Assembly: GCF_002999335.1 (NCBI RefSeq) | Contig: NW_020312259.1 | Coordinates: 124,001 to 188,000 of the forward strand | Length of the DNA stretch: 64,000 bases | Source: Cyclospora cayetanensis | Taxonomy: Eukaryota; Apicomplexa; Conoidasida; Eucoccidiorida; Eimeriidae | Direction: 5' to 3' | Shown here: piece by piece, positions 12,711 through 25,357 of the stretch | Numbering within the stretch: the stretch's first letter is position 1 | Layout: each line of letters begins with the position of its first letter | The notes under the pieces: model-generated | Told to the model about the DNA's origin: nothing | What the model saw: only the letters and a program-made list of their open reading frames with translations | Database searches by the model: none | Position numbers and translations under genes: made by a program

Positions 12711-14056
12711 GGGGTTTCCCACCCACGCCACCAGCGCGAGGGCTCAGCACAGCACACGCGTCAGCCCCAACCAAGGCTACGCCACTAGCCGCAGCGGCAG
12801 GCGGCTCGAGATTCCAAGTGTATTTTTCTTGGCTAGTCGCCTGCTGGCTTTTTGCCTGCTGGGTGCCCTTGCGGCCAGCACCTTTACCCCGCCAGACCCT
12901 GTCTTCGCTCAGGCGTCCACCCCAAGTGAGACCCCTATGCCTTAGACCGCATGATGTTGTCCATTTACCCCCTCTGCAACTCTGACGGTGGTCACCACTG
13001 CTGCTCGCAAATCTGACGCTGTTTCTTCCCATTTCTCACGGTGCATCTGTCGCGGCAGCTGCTCCTTCGTGTGTGCATACACATGCAGGCTTTTATGCGC
13101 AATTCTGTGATCAGCTAACTTTCCTCCCGCGTGGACAGCGTGCTTGGCCCTTGTGGAGCCGGGTACAGCGATTGGCTCCACCATCCAGTCAATTGCAGCT
13201 GCCGCAATGCGCGTGCAGCAAGGGCCTCAACGGCAGCAACAACAGCCAGTGCAGCCTCCAGAGAAAGTGCTGCAGAGCTTGGAAGTTTGCTTGGGAGCAG
13301 GGTGGGTTGCTGCGTGCGCCCGGGACGTCGTGGGTTCCTTTCATGCGTTGGGATCTGATGCAGAGCTCTTCCTTTTTCAGCTCTGCGACCCACAAGGTAA
13401 TTACCCTCAAGCTAGCTGGTTTGTAGGAGAGCTGGCTAGCTTACCAGATGCCAAGCCGCGGAGGAGTTTACATCCTTCCTGAGCAAAGCGGCTGCTGGTG
13501 CAATATGGATGGCCGACAGTTGCGGGCCTTCAACGTTCAGTCTGTAGTGCAGGGTGAACGGTCTGGAATACAGACTTGTGCGCTTGCCGGTAGGGGAAGT
13601 GCTGCTGAAGGAGCCCATTCGCTGCTCCCTTCTTCTGTCCCAATGGGGCCTTGACCGTCCAGGAAATCCCTATCATGACACTTGCAGGTGCCCGTAATTC
13701 CAGTCCTTTACCTCTTGCTAAGGGGATAAACGTGGCAGAGGGGAGCTATGCATCTTCTGCCCTAAAGGCGTGCACACCGGTTCAGCAGGAAAATGGGTAT
13801 GTTGTTGCTTCGGCCTCTGGTGGGGGGCGTGGGAGAAATAAATAGTGTATTTCCGAGCTACAGGTTGTGGTTTGTATGGTGTAGGGCATGGATAGACGCA
13901 AGGATGTCCCGGCTACAGGAGTCCTTCAGCTCAATTGCGGTTGTTGGGGCTGTATGCGTTGTTCTGGCGCTATTGGCGCTGGAGTTTGTTGCTCGCCTCT
14001 GCTCCCGCAGATCCAGGGGAATGGTGACACCAGGGAGCAATAATATGACTAAATAG
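12709..14056 (+). CDS. putative membrane protein with N-terminal hydrophobic segment and C-terminal membrane anchor, 5 exons
   Basis: Family not recognised. Exons 12709-12925, 13139-13396, 13440-13589, 13688-13796 and 13864-14056 join with every phase matching, giving 308 aa. Residues about 37-58 (from VFFLASRLLAFCLLGALAAS) form a hydrophobic stretch after an Arg-Arg, suggesting a signal peptide or signal anchor. A central region has Gln-rich, Pro-rich and Cys-containing stretches (such as SGCWCNMDGRQLRAF) and an NSS sequon. Residues about 268-287 (SIAVVGAVCVVLALLALEFV) form a clear transmembrane helix followed by a basic tail, RLCSRRSRG. The simplest topology is a luminal or extracellular domain held by one C-terminal anchor. 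It could be a surface or secretory-pathway protein, but nothing tells which. The acceptor at 13439 lacks a strong pyrimidine tract. The long N-terminus before the hydrophobic segment makes the start doubtful. Confidence 0.55.
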
Positions 14057-15533
14057 CCACACAGATGTGGTACATCCTACCTGGTCCTGCAGGTGTTCAG
14101 CTTTCTGTATTCCCATGCCTGTGAGGCGTATACTGCCGCATACTAGTGAACCCATTTGCTACCCATCTAATCAGCCACCAATACAGCTGTACAGCTGTCG
14201 CGCATTTCGGGTTGATGAGATTTTATGAAGCCGCTAAGGCTCCTTTTTGAATGGATATAGCGTAATATAGTTCCCTTCGCACCGCCAGCACCACTGTATC
14301 CTCGGACTTCCGTCTGTATTTGGTAACCACACAAAAAGAACGCTCTGAGGCTCTTTACATGAAGGTACCACGTCTTAAGTGTGCAGGGCATTGCCTACGG
14401 GTTTCTAGACCTTACATAGGGCTTGGGCAGTGTACTCGCTTTTAGTAACTTTCCTGTTCAACGCTTTCGTCCCACGGTTAAAAGTCTGAGACCTGAGAAT
14501 CTTCCTTCGGCAGCTGATGACTGTGTGCATGCAAGAAACCTTCCCAGCGGGCAAAATGTATTTTCGTACCATGGATGCTCTAGCGGGGTGCTGGACCCTA
14601 CTGCTAATGACAACTGTAAAATGTACGTTTGCTTCGAGATAAGGTGAGAAGGCCGCCACAACTTATGAGGCGTTTCTGAGTTTCAATGAAATTAGGCTGT
14701 TTTTCATTCTAAAACAGATCAGGGTTTTGACTCTTGCTTCTTCATTAAGCCCTTCAATGCCGCCGGAGTGACCCCAGCGATTCAGAAAATGGATGCATCG
14801 AGGGCAGCCAGATTCAGGCTACTTTTTCAATCTATTTTAAGCTACAATTCTTTTAGTGTTGCGCTTTAACGTTGCATCGTTTTTCGCGGCATAGAACGGC
14901 TGGTATGCTCCACGAGGACCTATGGAGTTCGCATGCCAGGTTGCTGGGTCGTGTAGACCAAGTGAACATTCTTGCGTGTATCGACTAGATATTTGCCTAA
15001 AACCCGCAAAGGCCCAATTTATAGGGCCAAAGATACGAGTGAGAGACAGAAATACTCTAGGCTTTAGGAATCAGAGCTTTTCTTCGGATCTAGGTTTGGG
15101 CATACACCTGAGAGCGTGTGGTAGGTTCGGGGGTGTGCTTCGATGAAGTGAAGATGCCCCCCGTTGGATTCTCCAAGATATCGGGACAAGTGTGTTAGGG
15201 CTTGACGCTTCCGGTTTTAGGCGCACGGTCGAGGCTTACCAGGGTTGGGGGTTTGTGTGGCAGAATTTGGCTGGTGATACTCCAGACAGATCTGGGCGAA
15301 TGCACCTTTCTGGTCCTTAAGTCTTCAGTAATACCAGTATCTAGCCTCTGATACGCTGATTGCCTGGATTGAAGGCTTAGATTTGGGCCTTATTCCTGGC
15401 TTGAGGTTTGTATTTTCTCACAGGACGATGGCTCACACGCCCTTGGCTCTGCAGCGGGCAATTGGGCCTTGACCCCTTCGCCTCCTGCATTGCCATCCAG
15501 ATCGTCAACAGTAACACCGGCTTTACCACCGGC
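14057..15533. other. intergenic, no gene assigned
   Basis: This is the gap between the membrane-protein gene and the first likely dynein exon. Short open frames around 14423-14647 are possible in two overlapping plus-strand frames, but neither shows a domain or a clear splice partner. The interval probably contains the dynein promoter and 5' UTR. Confidence 0.4.
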
Positions 15534-18500
15534 CATGAGCAGCAAGGCCTCTTACACACTTCCACCTGGCTACCCAATGCCCCACACCCGCGTAGCACCA
15601 ACCTGCGTTGTGCTGAAGCAGTTAGAGGACGCAAAGGAAGCCAAAGCAGAGCAGCAGAAGGAGCTAGCAGCAGCTGCTGCTGCAGGGGTGCAGCGGGAAA
15701 CTGAGGGCCACACGAACGCAACAGCGAGAAACGGCCAGGAAGGGGGGGCAAGTTAAACTGCTTACAAACGATGCTGCTGTTGCGGCTTTTGCTGCTGGCT
15801 CTCTTGGATCGTGCTACTAATGATTCGGCTACACTTGCCACCACTTTCGCTCTTACTGTTTTCAATGCTAGTGCTGCTCTTGGTGCTGCTGCTTTGCCTG
15901 CGTGCGCATCGTCTCAAGACGACTGTGAGACGCTGTCTTTCCTGACTCAGCAAGAAAACGCTGCTGCGGCAGACACGAGCAGCACCCAGCAGCAGCGGCA
16001 AACAGCACTTCTAGAGCCTTCGGACTTTATTGATTTGGTACTCGGCCACAGGTCTCTAGCAGAAGAGTTTTGCTATATGAACAGGTTAGCTGCTCCTTCC
16101 CCAATCAGAGCGACCGTTATTGAACCAGCGCCTGCTTATGTTGTTAGTGCTCTGCTAAATTGCTCGTCTGTCAGTTCAATTTGGCACTATTCGTCTCTCT
16201 GGTAACGCCGCTGAGCTGCTGGAGTAGAGACCTGCGACGGCAGCTAAGTTTTGGGCTTAGAGTCTGGACCTCTATTGTTAACCGCTAGGGCGCATGAATG
16301 GTTTCCGGCACGCAGGATTGGTCCCTACAGTTACGAGATAGTGCCGTTTGATCGCGTGAACCGAAAGGACTATCTCACGCTTTCCTCACGGGGAGTGGTA
16401 CACTATCGCGACGGAAGAGCCCTCGATTTTCTGTCTCTCCAGCAATGGCGTAGAGATCAAGAGCTCTACACGCGACTTGCAAGTGTCAAGTTCTTTAGGA
16501 ACTACCCCAAATGGCGGATCGTGGCCATGTGGAAGGCCGCTATGAGGACACTCAGATTCAGGTCGTGCCACTAGCTGCCAGTTATAAATCCTTAATTTGA
16601 AAGCTACAAATCAATAAACACAGCACGAGTCTCTGAGCACGGCTGAAGTGGTAAAGATGAGAGCCTTACACATGAAAAGGTATACGCAAAAATATCAGCC
16701 TCCCGATGTTCTCAATCCCCCCCAAATCACTAGAATACCCTGCCTATCCGCAGGACCTGCGCGGAGGTGCTGGAGAAGAATCTGTTTTCTTTAGATTGCA
16801 TGCTACGACCGGCATTGTTTGCTGTCCGCGCTTTTGGGCTCAAGCTCGGCGGATGGCACATCTTGGCAGCCACGGGGGAGGCTACCCTCTCTCTGCAGCA
16901 GCTGGAGGAGCTGCAAAGGAGCCGAAGGCAGCAGCTTGCTGCCGACATCAAACGTGTCTGGACTGCAGCCATGGCTGAGGTGAGAGAGGGCAGACGAGCG
17001 AGTACAGCTCACGGCCTCCAGAGTGAGAGTACGGACTGTAGCGGCTACGCCTGACAGGTAATGGATCGCCTTATGAGTCTAGACTCAGACATTTAGGTTC
17101 TAATGCCTGTGCTCAGATCCAAAAAGCTTGTGGGAACTCCTTGCGAGAGTTCCTTCACTGCAGCGGATTCGCAGGAGGCCAAATCGGGAGCGCGATTCAA
17201 CAGCCAGGCAAATCCCCAATTCTAAGTCGTAAAACCTGAATTCCAAATCCTAGTCTGTAGATGGGAAGGTTTGCGGTGACTGAGCCGCTTAACTCAGTTT
17301 CTTTCCGCATCCACCAAGTTGCAGCGTGGATGCGCAGGCCTACGGGATAGAGCGTCGTCGATGTGTGTGCATGCACAGCTAGAGGGCTAGAAAAGCGCTT
17401 GGGGCACGATCCGCTGGGTGTTGGGGCTCGACGGCACCACTGGAGCCCAGGGGGATTAGAGGGAGTGGTTTCCTACACCGAGAAGGCGACAACCCGCATG
17501 CAGTGCAGGAAGCTCATAAAGTTTATTCGCGTGGCAGAGTACATCTTCGATGCGGCATTGATCGACTTTGCCAGGATAGCTACCAAAAGAATTATTGAGG
17601 GGCTCGTACGCCAAGATGGCTTGCGGTTTTGACTTGGGCAAATGACTCGGGACCGACATTCGTGCTAGCCGGAGATGGGATGTGCGAGCGACCTTCTAAT
17701 CGCCTTGATGAACATTTGATCTCAATGTCTTCCGGCTGTGCGCTATAGGTCTTATTTGAGAATACTGCCTTGAAGGAGGTTAAGGATCCACAGGAGCAGC
17801 AGAAGCAGCAGCAGCGGCGGCGGATGCAGCAAGGCCTGTGGAAGGCGGCGGAGAACAGGGGCCGAGCAGCAGCAACACTGGGCGCCGCGCTGCAGCCGAC
17901 GCCGGACAAGGCTCTTTTAGTGGTTCAGCTGAACTTGGCAAAGACTGGCATCACCATTTCCCCCTCGAAGTTAGTGTGCACAAACATCTGTATCTGCAGC
18001 ATTTATGCACTGGGCCTACGGGCCTACGGTTTACTGGGGCTTGCTGCACCTCAATTAGTATGTAGGAACGTGAAAGCAAACTGCCTGATTCGGCAAATAT
18101 AGCAGCGGCGACATCGACAGAAAGTAAATGCGAGCATAAGGAGACGCAGAACACCCAGCGGCCCCAAGACTGAGGCGTAAAACAAGCGAGGGATGAAATA
18201 GGGGTAGTAACATCGGGAGAGACGCAAAACGGCAGCAGTAGCAAACCTCAAGGCTGCAAAAAGGAGCTAGGGGGAGTGCAAAATATAGGACAGCAGAGAG
18301 GGCACCTGGGAAGCCACCAACGCAGACCTAGAGCGTAGGGGAAGGCGATTGCAACACAGGGAAACGACCACATAATATGATAAATAAACAGAAAAAGAGA
18401 GAAAGATAGCTCTCTAAATTGTAAGCGAGGCATAGCCATAAAGACGTAGCAACAGAGTGTGGCGGGTACTGATGCGTTTTAGGGCCGCCTTTGCCGCATT

Positions 18501-21500
18501 CTTTAGCGACGTTCTACAGCAAACGTATTCCATCCTCTCCTCTACGCCAGCTTTCCGCACTGCCGAAGAAGTTGCTGCCTTCACGAGCCCTCTCACTGGA
18601 TTTGGTAGGCGTCAAGCTGTCACTTTCGCTGAGTTCAACAACATGCGATGCCCTTGAATAGAGACTCGTTAAAGTAGGCAGCGTGTCGTGCTTCTGTGGT
18701 CGACGGTGGAACTTGTAGGGGAAAGCAGCAGATCTGACCATGTAGGCTAAGTCACAAGGGCTCAGACGCCTGCTTGATAACATCAATTGTATAATAAGGC
18801 TTTGAGCTGCGGCCTGTGCAATCAGATTCGTCAGGAGAGGAGACAGCATGCCGGTCTTTTCCTCTGTTCTTGCATAGCGAGGAGTCTGGTCTTTCTCAGC
18901 TTACCAGAGAGGCATTAGATCTTGTCGAGAGGCTGTTTGACAAAGTTGCGAGTACTTCTGAAGAATTCAACGTAAGCTCTCAAAACGGATGTCTCGCATT
19001 GGCTGCCCAAACAACAAGGAAGCCCCTTTACAGCAGTTATCCCGTACAAGGAAACATTTAGATGAACAGACCTGATATATGGCCCCTCAGCTTTCCGACT
19101 ACTCAAAGAGCCTCAAACAATGGTAGGAGCTGGGGGCTACCTACGTCCAAAACCGCTGATTTAGGCGAACCTGCACAGGGGATTTTTACTAGGAAGGAGG
19201 TATTGTCGTGCGCAGAAATACGTTGACGTCTACAACCACACCGAAACCCTATCCGTTGGCTCTCTGGAAAGAATGGAGGTGTCAGACTTCGAGTGAGCCT
19301 GCGCTTCAGACCCCTTATTGTAGTGTCTAGCCCGTAGGCTGTGCATGTGTACTGGTGTTTTCTGAACAATTCACGTAGCTGATTTCCAAGAGGCAGAGGT
19401 AGTCAGAGAAAAACAGAAACCCCTACATAGACAGCACTAACGCATTGGAAGTTGCTGGGGGTGCGTGCAGCCGCACCCTCACAGGGTGGCAGCGAGACGC
19501 CGAGGCGGTGGGAGCTGCACAACCTCAGCTTCCGCGGGGTCTCTTTTGCCTGGACATCTCCAAGCTACAGAAGACCCTCCTGCCCTCCCTCAAGAGAGCG
19601 ATGGGAATGATCCAAGCGTACCTCCCTCAGGCAGGCCTCACGCTGCAGTGCTGGCCCTGAACCTGATCTCTCATGAAATTTCGGTGGCGCTCACGATTCT
19701 CTCCAGATCTCATTTTCCCAGGAACAACAAAAAGCTATCATGGTTCTATTATAGAGCCTTACGTCTTCTGATGTGAGGCCTGTGCACCTCAGCTGGCGAA
19801 TAACAGCATGACACGGCTCCTCCAGGAAATATCTGCAACAAATGCAAAGCTCACTACCGTCCCCGAAGATATAAACGCAGTAGGCCCAAACGCGCACGAG
19901 TGTTGGGAACTTCGGTTTGTTTCACGCTTTAAAGGCGCTTATGTAGCCTCTGTTCAATGGACATGTCACGAAGCAGCATCTACTAATGCCTGCGCAATCA
20001 CCCTCGTGCTCATGTGCATATCCAGAGCCTCTCCTCCGGTCTCTACTTGCTGCCCCTGCATCATTCTCTTTCTATTACTACCCTGGCAGTCTACCGCGAC
20101 CTCCTTCCAATATGACTTGCTAGATATCTAGTGTCAACTTCGCCTCTTTCTCTGCGTGTCGCAGTACGTAGAGTTTAACTGCTTGATAGCTGAAACCCGC
20201 AAGACGACCTTTCCGGCCATTGAGGCGAGCTCCCTCCGTGTCTCAGAGATTTTGGACCTCCTGAAAAGATCATCCTTGAGAATCGAAGCAGCCACAAAAG
20301 CCCTTTTCGTTGAACTCTCACAAGGACTGGCTGCACTACGGTAAACTCTGAACCGTAGTTCGTAGACCACAGCATCTGTTCTCAAAATACCCGAGTCGAA
20401 ACTTTCAAATCGTAATGCCTGTGTCCTAGTCGCTTACGTCGAGAGCGTTGGATGTTGGTTCTGAAGTTGCTGATAAGTAGACCAGAAACCCTGTCGCCCT
20501 GTACAAAGTAAATGCATCCCAAAACTTCAATAACATAATATGCTGCGAACTGAAATGGTGAATTCTGGAGCCATTGACTGAGCGCACAACATAGAACTCA
20601 ACGCGCCAAACCGCAAGGTTACGTACATGCTCTTCGTTGTTCAGTACTCAGATACAGTTCGCCTCTTATGCCGTAGAAAACAGCACGAAACGGTTTCAGG
20701 AGGAACTGCAGGCGGCAGTGCCATCGACGAAAGCAAAAGTGGCAGAGCTGCAGCAACAAATAGATGACCCCAAGCTCTATGATGCAGCCACGGAGACAGA
20801 AGAGGCTCAGGCTCGCCTCCTCGCCATGAAGAAGCAAGTCGAAGATGTTGCAGCGGATGTCGACAGATGTAAACGGTAACATCCGCACAGCAAACCAAAA
20901 GGCTCAAACCGTCATTCCATCATGCCGGCCAGTGGCTTGCTATTGAGATGCTCTGGAAAGGAGGGAGAGCCGTCCTTTGAGCACCTAAGTACATTTAGGC
21001 CTATTGGGTAGAGGCTGCACAAAATGTACTAACACTTGGAAATCGGGTCTGTGGTCTTCGCAGCTGTGAAGATATTCTGAGGGTGGACACAACCTCATTT
21101 GAAGGCTTCGAAGAGATCGTGCAGATCACGGAGGCCCTAGAAAAATGTATCCAGCTAAAGTGTGACTGGATAGAATTTGACGGTGCAGTTGGAAAAGAAT
21201 TATTCTGGCAAGCAGACATTAGAAAAATACAGGAAACTGCTCAGGTAAAACCTAATCAACTCAAATTCTCTGTTTTACACCTCAAGGCTTGAGCCCAAAG
21301 GACTGGAGGACCTGATTGCTTAGAACCTTAAATCGCAATTCTATCAAATGCGAGTATAGATACACACACGGCTGCCACATACCTACTCAGCAAAGGCTTA
21401 GGGTGTAGCCTGTAGGGTGCCCTACATTTTAGGTGCAATATATTACGCCGCACCATGGGTGGGTTTTGCATCATGTCAGGGCTTCACTAAGCGCCTGCAG

Positions 21501-24500
21501 AGTTTGGCAAGCACCTTAGGGTCTCGCCCTATTTTTCAGTGTCTTCAAGGGGACATTTCAGCGTTCAGGGACCTATTGGCTGTTGGCAAGGCCCTCCGCA
21601 ATCCGGCACTGAGGCAGAGACATTGGGATGTCATCAGCATGCTTCTGGGAGAAGAAACAAATATACAGAATGAAGGCATGCTTCTGATGGACCTTAGAGT
21701 CATTCAACGGCTCGCAGATACATCGGAACTCATAGTCAGGCGATAACACAATCATTTGGAACCTATAAATGATGCGAGCAGCTGACAGGCTTCCACCTGT
21801 AACATCAACACTACTTTATCGGGAGATCTCCTAGTGCAGAATGCTTCTGACTTGGTAGTGTTTAGAATGCACAGTGTGAGCGCTTGGTATAAGGTGTGCA
21901 ATGCAGACATTGTCGTCTGACGCGACTGCTGAGGAGGCACTTGCAAGCTTGCTGCTCGCTGTGCGACGCACCTGGGAGTCACTACAGCTGCCGCTTGCCA
22001 CTCAGAGAGTGTCTAAGGACAAAATCACCATTCTTGGTAGTTTGGATGACGTGATCGCTACCTTGGAAGACTCCCTTGTCAGCGTGAATACCATTGCAGG
22101 TAAGCTCGATGATTGCAGGCCCAGGGAGTTGGGATGCGGATTTAAGACGGGTATTCCAGGTATACCTTCAGCATGTCCTTGAACTTTAGTGTCCTTCGCT
22201 CGACACCAAGTTCCGTGACGCACAGTTTGAAACTGCACTGCATCGGGTCCAAAGAGTAAATCAAAAGACAAACACCTTAGATCGTATGAAATGTTGCGCA
22301 AGAACATGTCTGTCAGGTTCCCGTTTCGGTTCCTTTATTCGGAGCGAAATACAGGACTTACAGCGGGAGCTCACGATTGTGCAAGACACTCTGGAGGACT
22401 GGATGGCGCTACAGACGAACTGGATATCTCTTCAGGCGCTCTTTGCATCTCCTGACATAAGAAAGCAGTTGCCCTGCGAAGCTTCGAAGTTTGCCGCGGT
22501 AGATACTCAATGGCGGGCTATATGTACCGAGTTGCAGGATTACAACATCTGCCTCGCTGTGTGCACAAAGGAGGGGAGACTTCAAGCACTTAAGGATATG
22601 AATGCACGCCTCGATGAGGTAAAACGTGGACTTGAGGACTACCTTCAGGTCAGCGGCAAACTAGAGAGCAAACCCCATACGCCCCTGAGTGCTGTATACC
22701 AATTCTTGATTGGTTTACCTCAAGCCCAACATGATGTGGTGAAAATGTTCAACGGTAGCTCGACATCCTAATCTTTCATTATTGAATGCAAAACGTGATC
22801 GCATGTGAGCCAAAGGCTTCTTCAGAGCGCTTGGACCCGTGGTATTGAGCACACACTTTGGGATTTACAGCGAAATGGCTGCAACGCGAAGCATTTAGGA
22901 TTTTGGATCGCAGGGCCAGTTTTAGAGGCGTTTTGCGTTTTTCGTAAATTTCGAAAAGTGCCTTCGTCTAGGGCTACTTTCAAAGTGCGATGTGCTTGCA
23001 GAGCAAGCGTGAGCTTTTCCCGCGTTTCTACTTCCTTTCCAATGGGGAGCTGCTGGAGCTAGTCAGCCAAGGGAGACAGTTAAATGCCGTTGAAACTATC
23101 GTCAGAAAATGTTTTGCAAACCTTCACAGCCTCTGGCAGGAAGGAGACAAGAAAAGCCCGGATCTTGCAGGTCCTACGCCAGAATTTCTAAGCTACACCC
23201 CACACACCATCACTTTTTCTCTAGATTCGTGAGAGCTGGATTCATAAACGCTCAATTGTAATTTCTACCGATCAACGGCAACTCTGCTGCCTTTTGAAGA
23301 CATAAAATCAACAAATTTGACATTCAGCTTTTCAAGCAATTGCCCGTTTGAGCTCAGGCATGGTGTCTGCCGAGGGGGAGCGAGTATTGTTCCACAAAAG
23401 CTTCAAACTACGAGGCCCTGTTGAAAAGTGGCTATCTGAAGTGGAGACTGCAATGGTCAGGACACTGCAGAAACTTATAAAACACAAAAATGCTGAAGCC
23501 TACGGACACCCCAAGAAAGATTGGATCTTCCAAACCCCCGCACAGGTCGCCGCCTGCCTTTTGCAAGTCTTTTGGACCGTTGACGTTGAAGAAGCCCTAC
23601 GAGGTTCGCCATGGCCTTGTGCCTAGTCCAAAAATTTTAAGGCTGCCTCTGCATTTACTCTGCGCAAGTGCGAGACTCGTGCTGCCGGAGGCTCTCTAAC
23701 GAGCACTCTAAGACTAGGGAGCAAATTTTGTGCTTTTCCAATTCTCACTTGTTCTCCCAGGAGAGGAAGAAAGGCTCCATAGCGTGCATATGCAGCAGTT
23801 GCAAGAGCTGCAGCAGCTCACTGAGCTTGTGCGGTCCTCCCTCACACCCCTTGAAAGAGCAAATGTCTCGGCACTTGCCATCCAAACCCTTCACAATAGA
23901 GATGTCATTGAGACTCTCATCAAAGAGCGCATCACAACTTCAGAAGCGTACGTCGGAGAGAGCAAAAACGATTCCATGGGCCTTAAAGGTCGACTACCCA
24001 CGGCTTGGAGGTCAGGGGTCAACGCCTTGGGGTTTAGACTCCTCAAAGTGGCGCTTGCACGTCTGATCTTTAGTTTGGGAAGCTTGCTAACAAATGTATG
24101 AGGTGCCAGTCTTACATTCAAAAATTTGTGGTCTTTGGCGTTTAGATTTGAATGGCAGAAACAACTGCGTCACTACTGGGATTCCCAAAACGAGACGACA
24201 GTTGTGCACCAGCTCTCCTGTATCTTTGAATACGGACACGAGTACCTGGGGGCACCGCAAAGACTTGTTATAACTCCCCTGACCGATCGGTGCTGGCTCA
24301 CAATCACTAGTGAGGCATAAAGCACGCTTTGAAACCTAAAGTCTCCGCCAAAGCTTCTAAGATGGCTCCAAGAGAAAAGGTCTTGGCAACTCGGTCCCTT
24401 CCTGCAACGGCAAATAGGAAGCAGCGCTTTTAGCCTCAATCCCACACCAGTCTTCCAAGCCCAGCTGTGGTTTCGCCGTTGCGGCAGTGCCTCGCACTTT

Positions 24501-25298
24501 GCGACCTGTCATCTGCATCTTGCCGAGGAGAATTTACAAAGGAGCCCTCAATATGCATATGATGCATGGTTTAATTGCGCCTTGTCATCAATTGCGGCAT
24601 GTGATTTGTGAATTTCAGCTGCACTTAAAGAGTTATGCGTAAACAGCAGCATCGCTGGTCCAGCAGGCTCAGGAAAAACGGAATCCGTGAAGGAGCTCTC
24701 AAAGGTTCTAGCGCTCTTTTGTGTCGTACTGAATTGTTCTGAGGCCGTCGATCTTTATGTCCTTGATAAAGTTTTCGCTGGTCTGTCCGCCTTTAACAAA
24801 AAGGCCTTAGATAAAGTTTATGAGAGCCCGAGCTTGTTTGTATGCGTTGCTTTCTTCTTCGGGTCTGCAAACATCCGCCCTCTTTCGTCCATGGCTGGTT
24901 GCTTGGCTAGCTGATATTCTACCGTCTGGGGTAATCTTCATCTTAAAGGAGCTGTGGCGTCTAGCGTCCATTCTGTTGGCCGAGTGCACAAGTAATTGCC
25001 TTTCGATTGGTAAAATGCTTGGCATCTTGACACGATTGCTTGTCTGTCCTGTGCTTTTGATGCTGTACATGCCAATCGCTAATGCGCGCATGTGGAGAGC
25101 TCACCATGCAGTCCCTGCCTGCTTGCAGCTCAGCCTGCATAAAGGTGTAGATGTGCATTAGCGCTTGCGTGTTAAAGTGGTAGTTGCTAGAGCTACATAT
25201 TCATGTCTATGTATTCCTAATTATTTGCATGTAGGCCTGAAAATTAGCTTGCTCTCCAAGGTCAGGACGTAGCATACACAAAAAAAGGTCCACAGATG

Positions 25299-25357
<59 letters not shown>

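Noticed and set aside
13131..13482. Read-through of the membrane-protein exon past 13396 to a stop near 13480
   Set aside because: A donor at 13397 and a downstream chain of in-phase exons ending in a transmembrane helix form a better model.
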